DNA of 64,000 bases from Propionibacteriaceae bacterium ZF39 (GTDB lineage: Bacteria; Actinomycetota; Actinomycetes; Propionibacteriales; Propionibacteriaceae): contig CP154795.1 of assembly GCA_039565995.1 (NCBI GenBank), forward strand, positions 1,736,001 through 1,800,000, given 5' to 3'. This document shows positions 33,032-42,562 of this stretch, piece by piece. Under the pieces are notes generated by a model that did no database searches, was not told the DNA's origin, and saw only the letters and a list, made by a program, of their open reading frames with translations. Made by a program: the position numbers and the translations under genes. Every line of letters begins with the position of its first letter. The first letter of the stretch is position 1.

Positions 33032-33991
33032 ATGGGCCTGGCGAAGTGGATCCTGCGCCGGCTGGCGATCTTTTTCGTCAGCCTGGCGCTGGCATCCGTC
33101 CTGATCTTCGGGGTGGGGGAGCTCCTCCCCGGTGATCTGGCGACCGTCATCCTCGGCGACGGCGCGACGCCGGAGGCGCTCCAGCGACTGCGCGAGCAGC
33201 TCGGCCTGGACCGCCCCGGAGTTGTCCGCTATTTCGAGTGGGTGGGTGGCATGCTCACCGGCGACTTCGGCACCTCACTGCTCAGCCGTCGCCCGGTGGC
33301 CGAGCAGATCCTGATGAAGTTCCCGGTGACGTTCTGGCTCGTCGTCCTCGGGATGCTCGTGGCGCTCATCCTGGCGGTGCCGGTGGGCATGGTGGCGGCG
33401 ATCCGGCGTCGGCATGCGGATGGCTTCGCGGCGTCGGCCCTGTCGCAGGTGGGTCTGGCGATTCCCGCGTTCTGGGCGGGCATCATCGGGATCTATCTGT
33501 TCGCCGTCCAGCTCCGGCTCCTGCCGGCCAACGGCTATGTCCCGCTGACGAGCAGCCCGCTGCAATGGCTGCGCCACCTGGTCCTCCCCGTGATCGCGCT
33601 CGCCATCGTCCAGGCGGCGGTGATCGCCCGCTATGTCCGCTCGGCGATCATCGAGGTGCTGACCGAGGACTACTACCGCACGGCCCGGGCCATCGGCTGG
33701 CGACAGTTCCCGGCCCTGATCCGGCACGGGCTGCGCAATGCGTCGCTCTCGGTCGTCACGGTCCTGGGGCTGCAGTTCTCGACCCTGTTCGTCGGAGCCA
33801 TCGTCATCGAATCGGTCTTCACGATGCCCGGCCTCGGCACGATGTTGCTCCAGGCCGTGTCGCAGCGGGACATGATCGTCGTGCAGGGGACCGTGATGCT
33901 GCTGGTGTTCATCGTCCTGGTCATCAATGCCCTCGTAGACCTCTCCTATGTCGTGCTCGACCCGCGCCTGCGCTCCCGGGAGGCCTCGTGA
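33032..33991 (+). CDS. Peptide-type ABC importer, permease 1 (DppB-like)
   Basis: A 319-residue permease. It begins ILRRLAIFFVSLALASVLIFGVGELLPGD, then LREQLGLDRP and six membrane helices. The EAA loop is TEDYYRTARAIGWRQFPALIRHGLRNA. Forms the translocation pore with the next gene product. It begins 19 bp after the binding-protein gene, within the same operon. Confidence 0.9.
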   Translation: MGLAKWILRRLAIFFVSLALASVLIFGVGELLPGDLATVILGDGATPEALQRLREQLGLDRPGVVRYFEWVGGMLTGDFGTSLLSRRPVAEQILMKFPVTFWLVVLGMLVALILAVPVGMVAAIRRRHADGFAASALSQVGLAIPAFWAGIIGIYLFAVQLRLLPANGYVPLTSSPLQWLRHLVLPVIALAIVQAAVIARYVRSAIIEVLTEDYYRTARAIGWRQFPALIRHGLRNASLSVVTVLGLQFSTLFVGAIVIESVFTMPGLGTMLLQAVSQRDMIVVQGTVMLLVFIVLVINALVDLSYVVLDPRLRSREAS

Positions 33992-34004
33992 GGACCGTGA
34001 TCGC

Positions 34005-34817
34005 ATGAAACGCGCAGGTCTCTATGGAGGCGCGGCGCTGGTGGGCCTGGTCGTTCTGGTCGCGCTCCTCGCGCTGGTCTGGACTCCCTTCGATCCCCTG
34101 CAGGTACGCCCGGACTCCCGGTTGCTGGGTCCGTCCTGGCCGCACCTGCTGGGCACCGACCACTTCGGCATCGACATCGTGTCGATGCTGATGGCGGGTG
34201 CCCGCATCTGCCTGATGGTGGGGATCATCGCGGTGGCGATCGCGGCCGTCGTCGGCGTACCCCTCGGCATGATCGCCGGCATGGCTCCCAGCGGGCTGTC
34301 GGAGGTCATCATGCGTGCGGTCGACGTGCTGTACGCGTTCCCCGCCCTGCTGCTGGCGATCCTGCTCGCGGCGGCGTTCGGGGGCTCGACCGGCACCGCG
34401 ATGACAGCGATCGGCATCGCCACGATTCCGGCGTTCGCCCGGGTCGCGCGCGCGGCCACGCTCTCGGTGATGTCGTCGGACTATGTGCTGGCCGCTCGGG
34501 CGGCCGGCACGAGCCGCCTCGACACGGCGGCCCGCCACGTCCTGCCCAATATCGCGCCCGTGATCGGTGTGCAGGCGTCGGTATCGTTCGGCATCGCCAT
34601 CCTCGCCGAGGCGGCCCTTTCCTATCTCGGTCTCGGCACCCCACCCCCCAATCCGACCTGGGGCCGGATGCTCCGCGAGGCGCAGACCTACATGTTCTCC
34701 GACCCGCTGCAGGCGGTCTGGCCGGGCCTGGCGATCGCGATCGCGGTGCTCGGGTTCAACCTGCTCGGCGACGGCCTGCGTGACCTGCTCGACCCACGGC
34801 TGCGGGAGATCCGATGA
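34005..34817 (+). CDS. Peptide-type ABC importer, permease 2 (DppC-like)
   Basis: A 270-residue permease with GTDHFGIDIVSMLMAGARICLMVG, the DppC signature, and an EAA loop SSDYVLAARAAGTSRLDTAARHVLPN. Five to six hydrophobic helices. The C-terminus AVLGFNLLGDGLRDLLDPRLR is typical. ATG 34005 is 14 bp after the first permease gene; the end overlaps the ATPase start (ATGA). Confidence 0.9.
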   Translation: MKRAGLYGGAALVGLVVLVALLALVWTPFDPLQVRPDSRLLGPSWPHLLGTDHFGIDIVSMLMAGARICLMVGIIAVAIAAVVGVPLGMIAGMAPSGLSEVIMRAVDVLYAFPALLLAILLAAAFGGSTGTAMTAIGIATIPAFARVARAATLSVMSSDYVLAARAAGTSRLDTAARHVLPNIAPVIGVQASVSFGIAILAEAALSYLGLGTPPPNPTWGRMLREAQTYMFSDPLQAVWPGLAIAIAVLGFNLLGDGLRDLLDPRLREIR

Positions 34818-35662
34818 ATCCGGGTACGCCCATCGTCGAGGTCACCGATCTGCGCGTCGCCTTCGGCCGGGATCGCCGCGAGGTGCTCCATGGCGTGGAC
34901 TTCACGCTGGCGAAGGGGGAGCGGCTCGGTCTGATCGGCGAATCGGGTTCGGGCAAGTCGGTCACGGCCCTGGCCGTGATGGGCCTGCTGGCGGAGACCG
35001 CGACCGTGACCGGTTCGATCAGAATCGACGGCCAGGAGATCGTGAACGCGCCGGACCGCGTGGTGGCCCGACTGCGCGGCGACATCATGTCGATGGTGTT
35101 CCAGGAACCGATGACGGCGCTCGATCCCACGATGAAGGTCGGCCGCCAGGTGGCCGAGGTGTGGCAGCTCCACAGCCCGCGCGACCGCCGACACGAAGCC
35201 CGGAACCATGTCCTCGACATGCTCGAACGCGTCGGCCTGTCCGATCCACCGCGTATCGCCCGGTCGTTCCCGCATCAGCTCTCCGGTGGCCAGCGGCAGC
35301 GGGTCGTGCTCGCCATGGCCCTCATCAACAAGCCGGACCTCGTGATCTGTGACGAACCGACCACAGCCCTCGACGTGACGGTCCAGGCCCGCGTACTCCG
35401 CGTGCTCGACGAAGCCCTCGACGCCGTCGGCGCCGCCTGCCTGTTCATCAGTCATGACCTCGCCGTCGTGTCCCAGGTCTGCGCCGAAATCATGGTGATG
35501 CTCGATGGTGACGTGGTCGAACGCGGCACCACCCGGCAGATCTTCACCGATCCCCGGCACGGCTACACCAAGGGCCTCATCGCCACCGCACGCCTCGACC
35601 AGGTCGAACCCGGGGAGCGGCTGCCCGTGGTGTCCGACTTCTTCACAAGGGGGCAGCGATGA
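34814..35662 (+). CDS. Peptide-type ABC importer, ATPase 1 (DppD-like)
   Basis: A 282-residue ATPase with Walker [12 protein letters not shown]-loop [10 protein letters not shown], signature LSGGQRQRV, Walker [13 protein letters not shown] and H-loop FISHDLAVV. It energises transport with the ATPase encoded next. Overlaps both neighbours by 4 bp. Compared with typical DppD it ends soon after the DP(R/H)GYTKGL region, so the C-terminal cysteine-rich tail is missing. Confidence 0.9.
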   Translation: MNPGTPIVEVTDLRVAFGRDRREVLHGVDFTLAKGERLGLIGESGSGKSVTALAVMGLLAETATVTGSIRIDGQEIVNAPDRVVARLRGDIMSMVFQEPMTALDPTMKVGRQVAEVWQLHSPRDRRHEARNHVLDMLERVGLSDPPRIARSFPHQLSGGQRQRVVLAMALINKPDLVICDEPTTALDVTVQARVLRVLDEALDAVGAACLFISHDLAVVSQVCAEIMVMLDGDVVERGTTRQIFTDPRHGYTKGLIATARLDQVEPGERLPVVSDFFTRGQR

Positions 35663-36474
35663 GCGAAACGCCGGTCTATCAACTCACCGACGTACGCCGG
35701 GTCTTCGGCGCGGGCGGCCCCAACGAAGTGGTCGCCGTCGACAACGTGTCCCTGACCCTGGCCAAGGGCCAACGTCTCGGCATCGTGGGGGAGTCGGGCT
35801 CGGGCAAGTCGACCCTGATCCGCATGATGGCCGCCCTCGACCACCCGACCTCGGGCCGGATCCTGTTCCACGATCGGCAGGTGAATCACGTCCCCGAACG
35901 CCGGCTCGGCTTTCTGCGGGCCGAGGTCCAGATGGTGTTCCAGGACCCCCGGTCGTCGCTCAACCCCCGCATGACCGTCGCCGACATCATCTGTGAACCG
36001 CTCCGGTCCAAGCTGCTGCGGCACCGTTCCGACATCCCGACCGATCAATCGGCGCGACTGGCACAGGTGCTCGACGCCGTGGGCCTGCCGGCTGATTCGG
36101 GCCGGCGCTATCCGCACGAGTTCTCGGGTGGCCAGCGGCAGCGCATCGCCATCGCGCGGGCTCTGGCGCCACGGCCCGAGGTGCTGATCGCCGATGAGCC
36201 GGTCTCGGCGCTGGACGTCTCCGTGCGCGCCCAGGTGCTCAACCTGCTCAACACCCTGGTCGACGAGATGGGCCTGACCCTGGTGTTCGTCAGCCACGAC
36301 CTCATGGTGGTGCGCCACATCTGTGATCACGTCATGGTGATGCGGCGCGGCAAGGTCGAGGAAGCCGGCTCGACGCGCACGGTGTACGCCGAGCCGCGCG
36401 CGGCGTACACCCGCGAACTCCTGGCCGCCGTCCCGAAGATCGACCTGTCCGAACGAGGGACCAGCACGTCCTGA
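35659..36474 (+). CDS. Peptide-type ABC importer, ATPase 2 (DppF-like)
   Basis: A 271-residue ATPase: Walker [25 protein letters not shown] as Q-loop, signature FSGGQRQRIAIARAL, Walker B VLIADEPVSALDVSVRAQ, H-loop FVSHDLMVV. Last gene of the five-gene operon. The Q-loop and the LNPRMTV extension are typical of oligopeptide/dipeptide F subunits. Confidence 0.9.
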   Translation: MSETPVYQLTDVRRVFGAGGPNEVVAVDNVSLTLAKGQRLGIVGESGSGKSTLIRMMAALDHPTSGRILFHDRQVNHVPERRLGFLRAEVQMVFQDPRSSLNPRMTVADIICEPLRSKLLRHRSDIPTDQSARLAQVLDAVGLPADSGRRYPHEFSGGQRQRIAIARALAPRPEVLIADEPVSALDVSVRAQVLNLLNTLVDEMGLTLVFVSHDLMVVRHICDHVMVMRRGKVEEAGSTRTVYAEPRAAYTRELLAAVPKIDLSERGTSTS

Positions 36475-36534
36475 CCGGGGGATCAGCGCCGCTCACCGGA
36501 CGGTACGCGGACAGCTACCCCGCCGGGAGTGATC

Positions 36535-36547
36535 TACACTCCCGCGA
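36535..36547 (+). promoter_or_regulatory. -10 box for leaderless serA transcript
   Basis: TACACT (36535-36540) lies 7 nt before the GTG start codon and no Shine-Dalgarno is present, so the mRNA probably starts at or beside the start codon. Confidence 0.5.
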
Positions 36548-37744
36548 GTGAAGGCATTGCTCCTGGAGAACATCCACACCGACGCTGTTGACATCCTCAA
36601 AGAACGTGGTTTCGACGTCGATCTGCGGTCCGGCGCGCTCGACGAGGATGAGCTGATCGAGGCACTGGAGGGCGTATCCCTCCTCGGGATCCGGTCCAAG
36701 ACCCAGGTCACCGAGAAGGTGCTCGAGGCCCGCCCGGAGCTCGGTGCGATCGGTGCGTTCTGCATCGGCACCAACCAGATCGATCTGGAGGCGGCCGCCG
36801 AGCGCGGTATCCCGGCCTTCAACGCCCCGTTCTCCAACACGCGCTCGGTGGTCGAGCTCGCCATCGGCGAGATCATCGCCATGGCCCGGCACCTGACCGA
36901 CAAGTCGAAAGCTCTTCACGACGGCATCTGGGACAAGTCGGCCAAGGGCGCCCACGAGGTCCGCGGCCGCAGCCTCGGCATCGTCGGCTACGGCAACATC
37001 GGCTCCCAGCTCTCGGTCGTGGCCGAATCGTTGGGCATGCGGGTCTATTTCTATGACATCGTCGATCGCCTGGCGCTCGGCAACGCGCGCCGCTGTGGCT
37101 CGCTCGAGGAACTGCTGGGCACCGCGGAGACCATCACGTTGCACGTCGACGGGCGTCCGGGCAATGCGGGCTTCTTCGGCGCCGAGCAGTTCGCGATGAT
37201 GCGTCGCCGCGCGCTCTTCCTCAATCTCGCGCGTGGCTTCGTCGTCGACCACGAGGCGCTGCGCGACAACCTGCTGTCGGGCCACATCGCCGGCGCGGCT
37301 GTCGACGTGTTCCCGGAGGAGCCCAAGGGCAACGGGGATCCGTTCAGCTCGGTGCTGCAGGGCATCCCCAACGTCATCCTGACTCCCCACATCGGTGGCT
37401 CGACCCAGGAAGCCCAGCAGGACATCGGCTATTTCGTCGCCAACAAGCTGACCGACTTCCACTCCGCCGGTTCCACCAACATGTCGGTGAACATGCCGCA
37501 GGTTCAGGTCGACGGTGAGGTCAAGGGCGTACGCCTGCTCCACATCCACCACAACGTGCCGGGCGTACTGGCCCGGATGAACCAGGCGATCGCCGATCAC
37601 GGCGTCAACATCGACAGCCAGACCCTCTCGACGCGTGGCGAGCTCGGTTATGTCGTGAGCGACGTCAGCGGCGATCGGGTCTCCGAACTGGCCGATGCGC
37701 TGCGGGACCTTCCGGAGACCGTGCGCCTGCGCCAGGTGGGCTGA
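36548..37744 (+). CDS. serA: D-3-phosphoglycerate dehydrogenase (short type with ACT domain)
   Basis: A 398-residue enzyme of the E. coli-length class, which differs from the longer form with an intervening domain found in mycobacteria. NAD-binding GIVGYGNIGSQ lies near residue 144, the catalytic His is in LTPHIGGST and the Arg in FLNLARGFVVDHEAL. The C-terminal ACT domain (LHIHHNVPGVLARMNQAIADHGVNI) should bind serine for feedback inhibition. It catalyses the first committed step of serine biosynthesis. It stands alone, with its own leaderless promoter after the ABC operon. Confidence 0.92.
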   Translation: MKALLLENIHTDAVDILKERGFDVDLRSGALDEDELIEALEGVSLLGIRSKTQVTEKVLEARPELGAIGAFCIGTNQIDLEAAAERGIPAFNAPFSNTRSVVELAIGEIIAMARHLTDKSKALHDGIWDKSAKGAHEVRGRSLGIVGYGNIGSQLSVVAESLGMRVYFYDIVDRLALGNARRCGSLEELLGTAETITLHVDGRPGNAGFFGAEQFAMMRRRALFLNLARGFVVDHEALRDNLLSGHIAGAAVDVFPEEPKGNGDPFSSVLQGIPNVILTPHIGGSTQEAQQDIGYFVANKLTDFHSAGSTNMSVNMPQVQVDGEVKGVRLLHIHHNVPGVLARMNQAIADHGVNIDSQTLSTRGELGYVVSDVSGDRVSELADALRDLPETVRLRQVG

Positions 37745-37763
37745 CAGGGTCCACCACCGAGGA

Positions 37764-38636
37764 TCAGTTCTCGGGCCGTCGGTGGGGTGCGTCGGGATCG
37801 ACGGCCCCACCGGCGGTCAGCTGTTCGATGACCAGGTCGTGCAGCAGGCCGTTGGTGGCGACCGCCCCGGGGCCGTGCGGGCCGGGCGTACCCTCCACCG
37901 ACGTGAACCGGCCACCCGCTTCGGTGACCACGATGTTGCAGGCGGCCATGTCGTGGAGCGACAGCTCGGGCTCACAGGCGATATCCACCGCGCCCTCGGC
38001 CACCAGCATGTAGGACCAGAAATCCCCGTACGCCCGGCTGCGCCACACCGAGCGCATGAGATCGACGAAGTGCTGTCCCAGCCCTTCGGACACCCAGCCG
38101 TGCAGGGAGGAATATGAGAGCGAGGCGTCGCCGATATCCCGCACATCGGAGACCTGGATGCGCGTCGCCTGGTGCAGGGATTTCCCGGTGAAGGCCCCCA
38201 CGCCCTTCGCCGCCCACCAGCGTCGGCCGAGGGCGGGAGCGCTCACCACCCCGGCCACGACCTCGTCGCCGACCATGAGCCCGATCAGGGTGGCCCACAC
38301 GGGCACGCCGCGGACGAAGTTGGACGTGCCGTCGATGGGGTCGATCACCCAGCGGCGGGGACCCCAACCCGTGTCGTCGAATTCCTCACCGTGCACGGCA
38401 TCCCGGGGCCGGGCGCGCGCGAGCGTACGCCTCGCCGCCTCCTCGACCGCCACGTCCGCATCGGTGACGTTGGACATGTCCGGTTTGGAGGACACCTTCA
38501 GGTCCTGGGCCTTGAACCGGGCCATCGTGATCGAGTCGGCGTTGTCGGCCATCATGTGCGCCAGACGCAGGTCATCGGTGTAGTCGACGGGCTTGTCGGG
38601 CGTGGGCTTGGACGACGGATTCGAACGCGCAGACAT
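37764..38636 (-). CDS. hisN: Histidinol-phosphatase, inositol monophosphatase family
   Basis: A 290-residue enzyme. Metal-binding motifs are GEEF, WVIDPIDGTSNFVRG and, towards the end, LSLHDMAACNIVVTEAGG. The WSYMLVAEGAVDIACEPELS stretch and the DLRLAHMMADNADSITMARF start are characteristic of actinobacterial HisN, which dephosphorylates histidinol phosphate, and not of general inositol phosphatases. It lies 57 bp downstream of rsgA on the same strand, so it may be the last gene of the aroA-rsgA-hisN run. Confidence 0.85.
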   Translation of the reverse strand: MSARSNPSSKPTPDKPVDYTDDLRLAHMMADNADSITMARFKAQDLKVSSKPDMSNVTDADVAVEEAARRTLARARPRDAVHGEEFDDTGWGPRRWVIDPIDGTSNFVRGVPVWATLIGLMVGDEVVAGVVSAPALGRRWWAAKGVGAFTGKSLHQATRIQVSDVRDIGDASLSYSSLHGWVSEGLGQHFVDLMRSVWRSRAYGDFWSYMLVAEGAVDIACEPELSLHDMAACNIVVTEAGGRFTSVEGTPGPHGPGAVATNGLLHDLVIEQLTAGGAVDPDAPHRRPEN

Positions 38637-38692
38637 GCGTTCAATCTAGCGGCTCACGCCGCAGGGGTACGCCGGCCCGGACGGGTCGCGGG

Positions 38693-39715
38693 TCAGGCCT
38701 CGTAGGGGAGTTTGCGGGCCGACACCATGCGGCGGAACGATTCGACGCGCGCCCGGGGCACATTGCCGTCGCGCCACGCGTTGTCGAGCCCGCACTCGAC
38801 GGCCTCGTCATCATGGGCACAGCCGCGTGGGCAGTCGTCGGTGAACTCGACCAGGTCCGGGAACGCCTTCAGGACATCCGCGGGCGTGACGTGGCTGAGG
38901 CCGAAGGAGCGTACGCCGGGCGTATCGATCACCCAGCCGTCGCCGTCGGGCAGTTGGAGCGCGATGGCGGAGGTCGAGGTATGGCGACCTCGCCCGGTGA
39001 CCTCGTTCACGTGGGACGTGCTGCGGTCGGCACCCGGAATCAGGGCGTTGACGAGGGTGGACTTGCCGACGCCGGAGTGGCCGAGAAAGACCGAGCTGCG
39101 ATCGCTGAGGAGCTGGCGCAACCGGGTCAGGTCGGAGCCGGGCTCGGTGACGACGATGGGGACGCCCAGCGGCGCATAGGCGGCGACGAGCTCGTCCGGG
39201 CTGGCGAGATCGGCCTTGGTCAGGCAGAGCAGGGGATCGAGGCCGGCGTCATAGCCCGCCACGAGGACGCGATCGATCATGCCGGTGCGGGGCGGGGGAT
39301 CGGCCAGGGCGGTCACGATGACCAGCTGGTCCGCGTTCGCGACGATGGGGCGCTCGAAAGGATCGTCGTCATCGGCCGTCCGCCGCAGGACCGTCGTGCG
39401 CTCGAGAACCTCCACGATGCGGGCGAGGGTCCCCTCCACACCGGAGACGTCCCCGTCGAGGCGGACCCGATCACCCACGATGACCGACTTGCGGCCCAGC
39501 GGGCGAGCCTTGGTCGCGGTCAGGGACACCTCGGTCGGCTCGTAGGCATCGTCCAGCAGCAGACAGCGATAGCGGCCCCGGTCGACGGTGACGACCAGCC
39601 CGACAGGAGCGTCCGAATAGTCGGGTCGTTCCTTGGTGCGGGGGCGCGTACGCCGGCGAGGCCTGTCGAAGCCGGCATGGTCATCGGAATGGATGCCGCC
39701 GCGCCGCCTGCTCAA
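38693..39715 (-). CDS. rsgA: Ribosome small subunit-dependent GTPase RsgA
   Basis: A 340-residue circularly permuted GTPase. The OB-fold N-terminal part (RYRCLLLDD...VGDRVRLDGD) precedes G4 (LLCLTKADL), then G1 GHSGVGKST, G2 and G3 (VIDTPGVRSFGL), followed by a zinc motif CPRGCAHDDEAVEC. It aids late 30S maturation. No ATG or GTG lies before the conserved part; a TTG at 39713-39715 overlaps the aroA stop (TTGA), the best candidate start, and gives an N-terminus rich in Arg (RRRTRPRTKERP). Confidence 0.88.
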   Translation of the reverse strand: MSRRRGGIHSDDHAGFDRPRRRTRPRTKERPDYSDAPVGLVVTVDRGRYRCLLLDDAYEPTEVSLTATKARPLGRKSVIVGDRVRLDGDVSGVEGTLARIVEVLERTTVLRRTADDDDPFERPIVANADQLVIVTALADPPPRTGMIDRVLVAGYDAGLDPLLCLTKADLASPDELVAAYAPLGVPIVVTEPGSDLTRLRQLLSDRSSVFLGHSGVGKSTLVNALIPGADRSTSHVNEVTGRGRHTSTSAIALQLPDGDGWVIDTPGVRSFGLSHVTPADVLKAFPDLVEFTDDCPRGCAHDDEAVECGLDNAWRDGNVPRARVESFRRMVSARKLPYEA

Positions 39716-41136
39716 TGGGCGGACCCGTCCGGGGTGACCTGGTCGTTGCGCGTCTCCTCCGCCTGTTCGGCGGCGATCCGACGGTCCGACCACTCATCGG
39801 AGTCGGCGATCATCTGGGTCCACAGAATGGGGAACTCGGGCATGGTCTTCGATGTGCATCCGATGTCGTCGAGCGTGATGTCGTCGACCAGCAGTCCGAG
39901 GAGGGCGCCGGCGTGGGCCATGCGGTGGTCCGCATAGGTGCGCCAGTCTCCGCCATGGAGCACGCGCGGATGCACCACCAGGCCGTCCGCCGTCTGCTTG
40001 GTGCTGGAGCCGAGACCATTGAGCTCGGCCTCGAGTGCGGCGAGTCGATCCGTTTCGTGGCCGCGGATGTGGGCCACCCCGCGAATGTGGGTGGCCTCTC
40101 GCGCGACGGCGGCGACGGCAGCCACCACGGGCGTCAGCTCGGAGACGTCGGTGAGGTCGAGATCCACGCCGTGGAGGACCCCGGTGCCGGTGACCGTGAG
40201 CGCCCCATCGGTCAGGATCACCCTCGCTCCGAACTCGGTGAGGATGGACCGGATCCGATCTCCCGGCTGGTTGGTGGAGATCGGCCAGTTGGGCACGGTG
40301 ACCTCGCCGCCCGTGATGGCGGCCGCAGCCAGGAACGGGGCGGCGTTCGACAGGTCGGGCTCGATGACGATGTCACGCGCCGCGATGGCACCGGGGGAGA
40401 CGATCCACCGGTTGGGCTGAGTGTCGTCGATCCGGACCCCGCGCTCCCGGAGCATGGCGACCGTCATGTCGATGTGGGGACGGCTCGGCAGGGTGGCGCC
40501 GACATGTTCGATGTCGAGCCCCCGACCACATCGGGCACCGATCAGGAGCAGGCCCGACAGGTATTGGCTCGACGTCGAGGAATCCACCCGGATCCGACCA
40601 CCGGGGAGGTCGGCGCGCCCGGTCACGGTGAACGGCAGCGTGTTCGCGTCGACGGTCACGTCGGCGCCCATGTCATAGAGCGCATCGAGCAGAGGACCCA
40701 TGGGGCGATCGTTGGCCTGGTCATCGCCGTGGAACCGGATCGCACCCGGCCCGAGCGCGGCCAACGGCGGCAGGAAGCGCATCACGGTTCCGGCGAGCCC
40801 GCAGTCGACGGACGCCGAGGCGGCCGCCAGCTGCTGCGGCGGAGTCACCGTCCACCCATCGGCGGTTTCGTCGATGACCACGCCGAGGGCCCGCAGACCA
40901 TCGCGCATCAGCCGCGTGTCGCGGGCATCGAGTCCCCCGACGATCCGGCTGGGCCCGTCGGCCAGGGCGGCCAGCACCAGGGCCCGGTTGGTTTCCGACT
41001 TCGATCCCGGCACCACCACGGTGGCATGCAGCGGTTCGGAGGCGATCGGCGCAGGCCAAGGACCCGAATCGACCGCGCGGCGCGGGCGCGAGCTCGGGTG
41101 CGGCGAGGAAGTCACATCCATGGGGTCCTTGGTCAC
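39712..41136 (-). CDS. aroA: 3-phosphoshikimate 1-carboxyvinyltransferase (EPSP synthase)
   Basis: A 474-residue enzyme of the shikimate pathway. VPGSKSETNRALVLAAL binds substrate, DCGLAGTVMRFLPPLAAL is the central motif (Gly-Thr-Met-Arg region), and YADHRMAHAGALLGLLV closes the family signature. The first 30 residues are a non-conserved Ser/Pro-rich extension; an internal ATG (41121) could be the true start. Coupled with rsgA by a 4-bp overlap. Confidence 0.92.
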   Translation of the reverse strand: MTKDPMDVTSSPHPSSRPRRAVDSGPWPAPIASEPLHATVVVPGSKSETNRALVLAALADGPSRIVGGLDARDTRLMRDGLRALGVVIDETADGWTVTPPQQLAAASASVDCGLAGTVMRFLPPLAALGPGAIRFHGDDQANDRPMGPLLDALYDMGADVTVDANTLPFTVTGRADLPGGRIRVDSSTSSQYLSGLLLIGARCGRGLDIEHVGATLPSRPHIDMTVAMLRERGVRIDDTQPNRWIVSPGAIAARDIVIEPDLSNAAPFLAAAAITGGEVTVPNWPISTNQPGDRIRSILTEFGARVILTDGALTVTGTGVLHGVDLDLTDVSELTPVVAAVAAVAREATHIRGVAHIRGHETDRLAALEAELNGLGSSTKQTADGLVVHPRVLHGGDWRTYADHRMAHAGALLGLLVDDITLDDIGCTSKTMPEFPILWTQMIADSDEWSDRRIAAEQAEETRNDQVTPDGSAH

Positions 41137-41166
41137 GGAACGGAGTCTAGTGAAATCGAACTCCGG

Positions 41167-41757
41167 TCAGTGCGCCAGTTCCTTGGCCTGGAGGGCCACC
41201 CGGTGCTTGACGTTGTCCACCGAGCGGGCGAGCTGCAGCTTGGTCAGCTCGGCATCCTTGCCGAGCTGCTTGCGCGTGTGGTCGACGCTCTTCGACAGCT
41301 TCACGGCCTGGTCCTGCGCGCGCCACGCGAGGCCGGGCCGGCCCTCGGTGTCACCGGCGGCGATGAGGGCGCCACCCAGCAGGGCCACGTTCTTGAGGAG
41401 TTCGTTGCGCGCCAGCGACTTCTCTGTTGCCGTCAGGTTCTTGGCAGAGAAGCCCATGAGCTGGGGGACCATCGACAGCGCGATGAGTCCCGCTCCGAGA
41501 CGACGCCCCTTGCCGGAGATGAGGCCGAGACCGCCGGCGACCTGGAGACCGCCGGTGATCCGCGCGAGGGTTTCGGTGTCTTCCGGGAGGGTCTCCGCGA
41601 CCTCAACGGGGGCGACCTTCTTGGCGAGCGGCACGACCGTGGCCGCGAACCGCTCCTGCTCGGCGGCGTAGGGCTCGGGATTCTTCACAGCCTTGACGCC
41701 GTTCACGACGAAATAGCCGGCCAACATCGTCCGGGCGGCAGTGCGCAGCAGGTTCAT
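41167..41757 (-). CDS. DoxX-family membrane protein
   Basis: A 196-residue protein. RTMLAGYFVVNGVKAVKNPE is the DoxX start, and hydrophobic segments follow around 70-85 and 88-105, with another near 120-135. The last 60 residues are a soluble, charged helix (VKLSKSVDHTRKQLGKDAELTKLQLARSVD), an extension seen in actinobacterial versions. Function is unclear; DoxX proteins link to redox and thiol homeostasis. Divergent from the SRAP gene. Confidence 0.8.
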   Translation of the reverse strand: MNLLRTAARTMLAGYFVVNGVKAVKNPEPYAAEQERFAATVVPLAKKVAPVEVAETLPEDTETLARITGGLQVAGGLGLISGKGRRLGAGLIALSMVPQLMGFSAKNLTATEKSLARNELLKNVALLGGALIAAGDTEGRPGLAWRAQDQAVKLSKSVDHTRKQLGKDAELTKLQLARSVDNVKHRVALQAKELAH

Positions 41758-41815
41758 GTGTCCATGTTTACCCTGTCGTCAATCCGCTGCCAACACCGGG
41801 TGCGGGTGAATCACC

Positions 41816-41827
41816 TACGGTGGAATC
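41816..41827 (+). promoter_or_regulatory. -10 box for leaderless SRAP transcript
   Basis: TACGGT (41816-41821) precedes the GTG start codon by 6 nt; no ribosome site is visible. Confidence 0.5.
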
Positions 41828-42562
41828 GTGTGTGGACGTTATGCGGCGTCAGCCGATGTGGATCAGCTCGTCGAGGAGTTCGAGATCGACGAGGTCACCG
41901 AGGCTCCGGAGGCACCGAGCTGGAACCTGGCCCCCACCGATCCGGTGCCGGCTGTGGTGGAACGACTGCCGAAGGATGCCGAGCCCGATGCCGTGGCGGT
42001 CCGCAAGCTCGTGCAATTGCGGTGGGGTCTGGTGCCGTCGTGGTCTAAGGATGCGCGGGGCGGAGCCCGGATGATCAACGCCCGGTTCGAAACCGTCGAC
42101 ACCAAACCCGCCTACCGCAAGGCTTTCGCATCTCGGCGCTGCCTGCTGCCAGCCGACGGCTATTACGAGTGGTACACGCAGGAGGGCTCCAAGAAGAAGC
42201 AGCCCTATTTCATCCACCGCGGCGACGGCGACCTGCTCGTCATGGCCGGGATCTATGAGTTCTGGCGCGATGACTCCCTGCCCGCCGGAGACCCCGGGGC
42301 CTGGGTGACGTCCTGTTCGATCATCACCACGAGCGCGACCGATGCGCTCGGCCGCATCCACGACCGGATGCCGATGATCATCCGCCGCGAGGCCTGGGAC
42401 GCCTGGCTCGATCCCCGCCAGACCGATCCGGATACCGCCAGGAGCCTCCTGGGTGTGACAGACGCCGAGCTGCTGGAGGCGTACGCCGTCGGCCCGGCCG
42501 TCGGCAACGTGCGGGCGGACGGTCCCGAACTGGTCATGCAGCTGCCCGAGGCCGGCGCATGA
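41828..42562 (+). CDS. SOS response-associated peptidase family protein (HMCES/YedK)
   Basis: A 244-residue SRAP protein. Cys2 (MCGRYA) becomes the N-terminal nucleophile that crosslinks to abasic sites in single-stranded DNA. WGLVPSWSKD, MINARFETV, RCLLPADGYYEWY and GIYEFW follow, and the active-site His is in RIHDRMPMI. It shields abasic sites during replication. It overlaps the following hydrolase gene by 4 bp and starts from its own promoter. Confidence 0.9.
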   Translation: MCGRYAASADVDQLVEEFEIDEVTEAPEAPSWNLAPTDPVPAVVERLPKDAEPDAVAVRKLVQLRWGLVPSWSKDARGGARMINARFETVDTKPAYRKAFASRRCLLPADGYYEWYTQEGSKKKQPYFIHRGDGDLLVMAGIYEFWRDDSLPAGDPGAWVTSCSIITTSATDALGRIHDRMPMIIRREAWDAWLDPRQTDPDTARSLLGVTDAELLEAYAVGPAVGNVRADGPELVMQLPEAGA

